A program made the position numbers and the translations under genes. Below the pieces are notes generated by a model. The model had not been told where the DNA came from, ran no database searches, and was given only the letters and a program-made list of their open reading frames with translations. A DNA stretch of 64,000 nt, from assembly GCF_030687835.1 (NCBI RefSeq), contig NZ_CP117449.1:806001-870000 (forward strand), in the 5' to 3' direction. This stretch comes from Pseudomonas hefeiensis (GTDB taxonomy: Bacteria > Pseudomonadota > Gammaproteobacteria > Pseudomonadales > Pseudomonadaceae). Within the stretch, counting starts at the first letter, position 1. Every line of letters begins with the position of its first letter. Shown piece after piece: positions 58,485 through 64,000 of the stretch.

Positions 58485-59693
58485 TTAACCTAGCAGGCGG
58501 ACAATGGCGCCCATGCCGTTGTTCGAGCCAGAAACCAATATTTTCGCGTCAGGTTGTATCTGGATGACAGGACTTGGCCTGTACTCCATTAGTTGGAGTT
58601 CAGGGGGGATGAAGTTGGCGTCCGGAGAGCCATCCTTCATATATCTTAGTAAGGCGGTTTTGCTGGATTTTTGGCACAGTACTATAAGTTTTTCGTCAAG
58701 TTGTGCCGTTGTATGCAAGGCTTGCCATCCGTAGTCTGATTCGTCGGTTACGAATATTTCCAGGGCGTTTCCGCCGTTAAACGTATCGTCTTGAGTGCCG
58801 TCTGCGTTAACGCGTGACAGAAGAGGTAACGTCCCCAGCAGGTTGCCCATATTTCCTTTGAAAATATATCCTGCAGCCAAGGTCTTTCCGTCGGGCTGCT
58901 GTGCCAGGTGAATGAGTTCTACATGAGCGCCTCCCGTGCCATCAATCAAGACAAATCCGTGATTGAAGCCGCCGTAACTCAAGTCAGGCTCGCCCTGGTT
59001 GGTATAGCGGGCAATGAGCCCGCCTTTTTGGTATATGCCGCTGACCAATACCTTGTCTGCCTGTAAGGCGATGGATTGAAAGCTGGCGCCCGGCATTGAG
59101 TACACCACGCCGTTGTTGCCGAAAGTCTCATCCGGCTTGCCCGCTGCATCGAGGCCAAAAATCACGCCGTCACGCCCGGCTCCAGTATCTCTGGTTTCCG
59201 TTGCTACAAAAATGCTTCCATCGTCCCTAGCGGCTATTCCCGTTCTATGACGATCCGCGAGCTCTGTGTTGAAGGAAGTGACGCCACCGGTGCCAAACAT
59301 AAGATCCAGGCGGCCATCGGGAAGCAGGCGAGCGAACAGCGCCCCCTTGAAAAAATAGGAGAACCCATCACCAAGGCCTCCAACTACAACAATTTTTCCG
59401 TTTTCTAGTACTAAAAAGTTCAGGAGTGTCAAATAGTCGTTTATTGGAAGCCGAGTATAAACCACACCCCCACTGCCAAACGTGGTGTCTAGAACGCCCT
59501 CCGGCGTGTGTTTCACAATAGCCAGGGTGTCCAATTGCTCGGTCACCGAAATTGAAAGTATTTTTCCATCCGGCAGTAGCCTGGATGTACCCTGAAATGG
59601 CCCGGACGGAAGTTGAATTCGAACAACACCTTGAGTTCCGAAGCTGTTATCAAAACTACCCGGCGCGGTGCTTTGATTGTTTGATATGTTCAT
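58485..59693 (-). CDS. Delta-60 repeat (beta-propeller-like) protein
   Basis: 402 residues with seven copies of a delta-60-type motif (G-x-x-D-x-x-F-G-x-x-G-x-V; for example GVLDTTFGSGGVV, GRLDLMFGTGGVT and GKPDETFGNNGVV) spaced by strands such as LPDGKILSIS and QPDGKTLAAGY. Seven repeats suggest a seven-bladed propeller. No signal peptide is seen. Function is unknown; relatives are often surface or secreted proteins. The DNA is visibly AT-richer than the neighbours, with AT-ended codons, and it sits between genes that are close neighbours in P. aeruginosa, so recent acquisition is likely. Confidence 0.85.
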   Translation of the reverse strand: MNISNNQSTAPGSFDNSFGTQGVVRIQLPSGPFQGTSRLLPDGKILSISVTEQLDTLAIVKHTPEGVLDTTFGSGGVVYTRLPINDYLTLLNFLVLENGKIVVVGGLGDGFSYFFKGALFARLLPDGRLDLMFGTGGVTSFNTELADRHRTGIAARDDGSIFVATETRDTGAGRDGVIFGLDAAGKPDETFGNNGVVYSMPGASFQSIALQADKVLVSGIYQKGGLIARYTNQGEPDLSYGGFNHGFVLIDGTGGAHVELIHLAQQPDGKTLAAGYIFKGNMGNLLGTLPLLSRVNADGTQDDTFNGGNALEIFVTDESDYGWQALHTTAQLDEKLIVLCQKSSKTALLRYMKDGSPDANFIPPELQLMEYRPSPVIQIQPDAKILVSGSNNGMGAIVRLLG

Positions 59694-59793
59694 TGGAATA
59701 GACCTTGGTTGCTTGGTAGAGGGGCCTTTACAACGCGATCCACTGAAATTCGAAACGTCTTAATGAATGGCAGCATTCACAAGAACAGAATTC

Positions 59794-59822
59794 ACATAAA
59801 TTACCGGTCTGTATACTGTCAA
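59794..59822 (-). promoter_or_regulatory. Tentative promoter of the delta-60 gene
   Basis: On the minus strand TTGACA (59822-59817) is a perfect -35 box; 17 bases on is TTATGT, a poor -10. It lies about 100 bases upstream of the gene. The 382-base gap 59694-60075 is AT-rich at this end and has a CTGTCA/TGACAG palindrome at 59816-59831; toward amn it holds only a half REP. Confidence 0.3.
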
Positions 59823-59949
59823 GAATGACAGCTATTATGAGCGTGGCGTCGATAGCGCCATACAATGGCGGCGAGTTGTTCTCGATTTAATTCTCGAAAG
59901 TGATGAGCGCGGACCTGATCAATTTGTCTCCGGCCGGTGCCAGGCCGCC

Positions 59950-59973
59950 ATCGCGAGCAGGCTCGCTCCCGTA
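59950..59973. repeat. Solitary REP half
   Basis: One inverted unit (ATCGCGAGCAGGCTCGCTCCC) without a mate, in the gap between the delta-60 gene and amn. Its partner may have been lost when the AT-rich segment was inserted (inference). Confidence 0.75.
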
Positions 59974-60075
59974 ATGAGAGGGAGAATGATCGAACGCGCC
60001 AATACGCCACTGTTCCCGTTGGACGATGATGCAGGCAAGATGAAGGCCTGCAAGTCAGAACACAGGAAGCTGATC

Positions 60076-61539
60076 GTGACCGAAGCGTTTATTGTCGTTC
60101 AAACCGCCGAACAAGCCGTGGATCGTCTGGCGGCCCTGCACGAGCGTGCGACCACTGCGCTGAACCAGGCGCTCAAGCGGTACCTCAAGGATCGCATCGA
60201 GCCGGATGCCGAGCAGCGGGCATTGTTTCGCTATCCCGCCCTGCGACTGACCTATCACTGCCATGGCGAAGTCCCGCAAACCACCCGCGCCTACGCCAAG
60301 GTCCAGTTGCCGGGCACCTACAGTGTCACCGTCACCCATCCTGCTGCGTTCCGTAAATACCTGCTGGAGCAGTTGGTCCCGCTGATGCACGACTTTACCG
60401 TCACCGTGGAAGTGGGTGTCAGCGAGCAGAATATCCCCTATCCGTACGTGGTGGAGCAGGGTGATGAACTGGCCGGCTCCGGCGTGACCGCCGCCGTGCT
60501 GGCGCGAGTGTTCCCCAGCACCGACCTGTCGGCCGCCACCGATGGCATTGCCGACGGCCTCTACGACTGGGAAAACACCGACCCGCTGCCGCTGGCACTG
60601 TTCGACGCGGCGCGGGTGGACTTTTCCCTGCGTCGGCTGGTGCATTACACCGGCAGCGACTGGCGCCATGTGCAGCCCTGGATCCTGCTGACCAACTATC
60701 ACCGTTATGTGGACCAGTTCATTGTCCATGGCCTGGAGCAACTGCGCAGCGACCCGCGTTTTGTGCGCATGGTCCTGCCGGGCAACGTGATCATCGAAAA
60801 GGGCATGGACCACGGTGAAGCCTCGGCGATCGCCGCGGGCGTGGTCTGGCACCGCTATCAGATGCCGGCCTATCACCTGCAGGCTAACGATGGCCATGGC
60901 GTGACCCTGGTGAACATCGGCGTCGGGCCGTCCAACGCCAAGAACATTACCGACCACCTGGCCGTACTGCGGCCCCACTGCTGGCTGATGATCGGTCACT
61001 GCGGCGGGCTGCGGCAGTCGCAGACCATCGGCGACTACGTGCTGGCCCACGCTTACATGCGTCGCGATGGCATCCTCGACCGGGTCGTGCCGCCGAATAT
61101 TCCGATCCCCGCCCTGGCTGAAGTGCAGATGGCTTTGCAGCAAGCGGCGGCCAATGTCACCGGTGAAAAGGGCGACGAGCTGAAAAAACGCCTGCGCACC
61201 GGCACCGTGCTGACCTACGACGACCGCAACTGGGAATTGCGCTGGGCCCAGGAGCGCCCGTTGATCAACCTGTCCCGCGCCGTTGCGGTGGACATGGAAA
61301 GCGGCACCATCGCCGCTCAGGGATACCGCTTGCGGGTGCCGTACGGCACGTTGCTTTGTGTCTCGGACAAACCTCTGCACAGCGAGATCAAATTGCCGGG
61401 TTCGGCCAACGCGTTCTACGAACGGGCGGTCAACCAGCACCTGAAGATTGGCATCGCGGCGCTGGACCTGCTGCGCAACGAACTCAATTCGCTGCACTCG
61501 CGCAAGTTGCGCAGCTTCGACGAACCGCCGTTCCGCTGA
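60076..61539 (+). CDS. amn: AMP nucleosidase
   Basis: 487 residues. Amn splits AMP to adenine and ribose-5-phosphate, controlling adenylate pools. The N-terminal regulatory domain (about 1-180) has TYSVTVTHPAAFRKYLLEQL, and the C-terminal catalytic phosphorylase-like domain carries TLVNIGVGPSNAKNITDHL, MIGHCGGLR, AVAVDMESGTIAAQG and LCVSDKPLHSEIK. Start is GTG at 60076 with AGGA ten bases upstream; a longer open frame begins in the REP half and is not supported. C-terminus ends RSFDEPPFR. Confidence 0.95.
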   Translation: MTEAFIVVQTAEQAVDRLAALHERATTALNQALKRYLKDRIEPDAEQRALFRYPALRLTYHCHGEVPQTTRAYAKVQLPGTYSVTVTHPAAFRKYLLEQLVPLMHDFTVTVEVGVSEQNIPYPYVVEQGDELAGSGVTAAVLARVFPSTDLSAATDGIADGLYDWENTDPLPLALFDAARVDFSLRRLVHYTGSDWRHVQPWILLTNYHRYVDQFIVHGLEQLRSDPRFVRMVLPGNVIIEKGMDHGEASAIAAGVVWHRYQMPAYHLQANDGHGVTLVNIGVGPSNAKNITDHLAVLRPHCWLMIGHCGGLRQSQTIGDYVLAHAYMRRDGILDRVVPPNIPIPALAEVQMALQQAAANVTGEKGDELKKRLRTGTVLTYDDRNWELRWAQERPLINLSRAVAVDMESGTIAAQGYRLRVPYGTLLCVSDKPLHSEIKLPGSANAFYERAVNQHLKIGIAALDLLRNELNSLHSRKLRSFDEPPFR

Positions 61540-61628
61540 TGAACGGATGCCCTATTTAAGGGACAGTGGTTATTTAACGGTCGGGCCACTAGCATGGTCG
61601 GCCCAGACCGTTAGATGTTGTGTTTGCC

Positions 61629-62264
61629 ATGCCCCGTCCGCCACGTCCCGCTTCCCGCCGTCCTGGCGCGAAACCTCCCGCATCCGCCCCGCGCCGTGTG
61701 GCCAAGGCCCCGCCGGCCGAGCCGAGGCTGATCCTGTTCAACAAACCCTTCGATGTGCTGACGCAATTTCGTGACGATCAGGGGCGGGCGACGCTCAAGG
61801 ACTTTATCGACGTGCCCGGCATTTATCCCGCCGGGCGGCTGGATCGCGACAGCGAAGGGTTGCTGCTGCTCACCAACGACGGGCAACTGCAGGCCCGCAT
61901 CGCCGACCCCCGGCACAAACTGGCCAAGACCTATTGGGTGCAAGTCGAAGGTGAGCCCAGTGCCGAGCAATTGCAGCGTCTGTGCGATGGCGTGGAGCTG
62001 AATGACGGCATGACCTTGCCCGCACAAGCGCGACAACTGGACGAGCCACAACTATGGCCGCGCAACCCGCCGGTGCGCTTTCGTAAAAGTGTGCCGACCA
62101 GTTGGCTGGAATTGGTGATTCGCGAGGGGCGCAACCGTCAGGTGCGGCGCATGACCGCTGCGGTGGGCTTGCCGACATTGCGCCTGGTGCGGGTCAGGAT
62201 CGGTGACTGGACGCTCGACGGGCTGGATCACGGCCAGTGGAAGGAAGTGCCGGCGCGGTTATAA
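61629..62264 (+). CDS. rluE: 23S rRNA pseudouridine synthase (RluE type)
   Basis: 211 residues. Family RsuA/RluE: catalytic Asp in [28 protein letters not shown] and the C-terminal [24 protein letters not shown]. RluE-type enzymes modify U2457 of 23S rRNA. The N-terminal 35 residues are basic and Pro/Arg rich with no S4 domain, as in RluE. ATG at 61629 was chosen over a GTG three codons upstream; no strong ribosome-binding site is visible for either. Confidence 0.92.
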   Translation: MPRPPRPASRRPGAKPPASAPRRVAKAPPAEPRLILFNKPFDVLTQFRDDQGRATLKDFIDVPGIYPAGRLDRDSEGLLLLTNDGQLQARIADPRHKLAKTYWVQVEGEPSAEQLQRLCDGVELNDGMTLPAQARQLDEPQLWPRNPPVRFRKSVPTSWLELVIREGRNRQVRRMTAAVGLPTLRLVRVRIGDWTLDGLDHGQWKEVPARL

Positions 62265-62468
62265 GGTGCCCGTCTCGATCAGGCCGATCACCACGCTCTT
62301 GATGACGAATGCCGCCACGCCCAGCCCCAGCACGAAAAACAGGATGAACGAGCCGAAACGCCCGGCCTTGGACTTCTTCGCCAGATCCCAGACGATGAAA
62401 CCCATGAAAATGATCAGGATGCTGACAAGGCCCGTCATCATCCACTCTTCGAAAACCACAGGATCCAT
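62259..62468 (-). CDS. DUF2788 small membrane protein
   Basis: 69 residues with two membrane helices ([17 protein letters not shown] and [16 protein letters not shown]) separated by a basic loop KKSKAGRFG. The pattern, including the opening [13 protein letters not shown], matches the DUF2788 proteins of pseudomonads; function is unknown. GGAG lies before the ATG (rc of CACTCC at 62473). It overlaps the end of rluE by six bases on the opposite strand. Confidence 0.87.
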   Translation of the reverse strand: MDPVVFEEWMMTGLVSILIIFMGFIVWDLAKKSKAGRFGSFILFFVLGLGVAAFVIKSVVIGLIETGTL

Positions 62469-62596
62469 CGAAACACTCCGGCGTGGGCGAGGTTAAAAAG
62501 GCGGGGCGAGTATACGGCATGGGAAGAGTGCGAAGGATTGGGCTGCGACGGTGTGTCGCAGCTATTCATCGCCTGGGTGACGCAGCGGCGATCTCT

Positions 62597-64000
62597 TCAG
62601 TCGTGGTGGACATCCGCCCGTTTGAGCATCTGTTTGCAGCGTTCGGACAAGTGAAACACCCGCAGGTGCTTGCCAGCCTTGCTATAGCGTTCACGCAGGG
62701 TTTTCAGTGCCGCGATGGCCGAATAGTCGACAAAGCTCAAGTGGCGACAGTCCAGGGTCACCTGGGAGGGATCGTTGGCCGGGTCGAACTGGTTGAGAAA
62801 CGGCGTGGTCGAGGCGAAGAACAGGGTGCCGTGCAGGCGATAGAGCTTGCTGCCGTCCGCTTCCAGATGCGTGTCGGCGTACAGCTCCCGGGCCTGTTGC
62901 CAGGCAAAGTTGAGCGCCGCAATGATAATGCCGCACAGCACCGCGGTTGCCAGATCGGTGAACACCGTGATGGTCGTCACCGCGATGATCACCAACACGT
63001 CATTGACGGGCACTTTGTTGATCACCCGCAGCGAGGCCCAGGCAAAGGTCTGCTGGGACACCACGAACATCACGCCCACTAGCGCGGCCAACGGGATGCG
63101 TTCGATCAACGGCGACAGAAACAACACGAACAGCAGAACCATCACCCCGGCCACCACGCCGGACAATCGGCCGCGCCCGCCCGAACTCAGGTTGATCACG
63201 GTCTGGCCGATCATCGCGCAACCGCCCATGCCACCAAACAGCCCGGAGGCCATGTTGGCCGCGCCCAACGCCACACACTCGCGGTCCGGGTAGCCGCGGC
63301 TCTCGGTGATCTCGTCGGTCAGGTTCAGGGTCAGCAGGGTTTCCAGCAGACCGACCATCGCCATTACCACCGCATAGGGCGCGATGATCCGCAAGGTCTC
63401 CAGGTTCCAGGGAATGTCCGGCCAGACAAAGGCCGGCAGGCCGCCGGCGATATGCGCCATATCACCCAGGGTGCGGGTCGGCAGACCGAAGAAGTAGACC
63501 GCCAGGCCAACCCCCAGGATCGCCACCAGGGCCGGCGGAACACTGCGGGTCAGGCGTGGCAACAAGTAGACGATGGCCATGGTCAGCGCCACCAGGCCGA
63601 TCATCAGGTACAACGGGCCGCCGCTCAGCCAGGTCTCGCCAGTCTTGAAGTGCTCCAGTTGCGCCAGGGCGATGATGATCGCCAGCCCGTTGACGAAACC
63701 GAGCATCACCGGGTGCGGCACCATGCGCACCAGTTTGCCCAGCCGCAACAGCCCGAACGCCATCATGATCAACCCGCCCAGCAGCACAGTCGCCAGCAGG
63801 TATTGCACACCGTGCTGCACCACCAGCGCGACAATCACCACGGCCATCGATCCCGCCGCGCCAGAGACCATGCCTGGCCGCCCGCCGAACAGCGCGGTTA
63901 GCGTGCAGATGATGAAAGCGCCATACAAGCCCATCAGCGGGTTGAGATGGGCGACCAGGGCGAACGCGATGCATTCGGGCAGCAAGGCAAAAGAAGTGGT
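62597..64000 (-). CDS. SulP family anion transporter, 5' end cut by window
   Basis: 467 residues are visible; the start lies beyond 64000. About ten membrane helices with SulP landmarks: ECIAFALVAHLNPLMGLYGAF near the visible N-terminus, FGGRPGMVSGAAGSMA, the conserved AANMASGLFGGMGGCAMIGQTVINL segment and a C-terminal STAS domain (about 375-455; VTLDCRHLSFVDYSAIAALKTL). SulP proteins carry sulfate, bicarbonate or other anions; the substrate cannot be told here. No carbonic anhydrase is visible beside it. Confidence 0.93.
   Translation of the reverse strand, partial: TTSFALLPECIAFALVAHLNPLMGLYGAFIICTLTALFGGRPGMVSGAAGSMAVVIVALVVQHGVQYLLATVLLGGLIMMAFGLLRLGKLVRMVPHPVMLGFVNGLAIIIALAQLEHFKTGETWLSGGPLYLMIGLVALTMAIVYLLPRLTRSVPPALVAILGVGLAVYFFGLPTRTLGDMAHIAGGLPAFVWPDIPWNLETLRIIAPYAVVMAMVGLLETLLTLNLTDEITESRGYPDRECVALGAANMASGLFGGMGGCAMIGQTVINLSSGGRGRLSGVVAGVMVLLFVLFLSPLIERIPLAALVGVMFVVSQQTFAWASLRVINKVPVNDVLVIIAVTTITVFTDLATAVLCGIIIAALNFAWQQARELYADTHLEADGSKLYRLHGTLFFASTTPFLNQFDPANDPSQVTLDCRHLSFVDYSAIAALKTLRERYSKAGKHLRVFHLSERCKQMLKRADVHHD

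Overview
The window is a stretch of core chromosome from a Pseudomonas of the P. fluorescens group. Three things point there: GC-rich coding DNA, a gene order that follows (from memory) the P. aeruginosa PAO1 block running roughly from eutC/eutB to amn, and intergenic gaps filled with the short palindromic REP/REPIN sequences typical of P. fluorescens-type genomes. No rRNA, tRNA, prophage, CRISPR array or classical defence island was seen.

Layout. 1-2.7 kb: mtfA (cut by the window edge), a DedA membrane protein, a repeat-rich gap and a GNAT acetyltransferase. 2.8-10.7 kb: an ethanolamine-catabolism module (eutC, eutB, permease, exaC aldehyde dehydrogenase) with its divergent sigma-54 activator; a well-formed -24/-12 promoter and a pair of palindromic candidate activator sites lie between exaC and the activator. 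11-20.6 kb: mpl, ubiX, a small lipoprotein, a MORN-repeat/C13 caspase-fold lipoprotein, a MaoC hydratase, lrgA and a broken lrgB, a Lon-N-like protein, a DedA-PAP2 fusion and a 3-methyladenine glycosylase. 20.8-32.3 kb: the conserved proA-nadD-rsfS-rlmH-mrdA-rodA-mltB-rlpA-dacA-ybeD-lipB-lipA row, which links NAD synthesis, ribosome maturation, cell elongation and lipoylation. 32.3-35.5 kb: an accessory block in which two inverted copies of a ~0.3-kb repeat flank a 134-bp tandem REPIN array split by an IS3-family element. 35.5-48.3 kb: LD-carboxypeptidase, a lytic transglycosylase, arfA, holA, lptE, leuS, a YdcF protein and the lnt-corC-ybeY-ybeZ row. 48.5-64 kb: miaB, a DUF1820 protein, a Sel1-type protein, hemL, thiE, thiD, the hybrid sensor kinase ladS, an AidB-like acyl-CoA dehydrogenase, an AT-richer delta-60 repeat gene that looks acquired, amn, rluE, a DUF2788 protein and a SulP transporter cut by the window end.

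Themes. Much of the window serves the envelope: peptidoglycan synthesis and recycling (mrdA, rodA, dacA, rlpA, two MltB-type transglycosylases, mpl, ldcA), lipoprotein acylation (lnt) and LPS export (lptE). Three genes (proA, lrgB, IS orfB) are broken by five single-base changes in or next to short homopolymers, so sequencing error must be excluded before calling them pseudogenes.

I found no convincing wholly new system. The best leads are the inverted-repeat/REPIN composite locus, the MORN-C13 lipoprotein, the sigma-54 control region of the ethanolamine module, the hairpin inside arfA and the delta-60 insertion. Start sites were chosen from ribosome-binding sites and family lengths; family assignments are by recognition, not database search.
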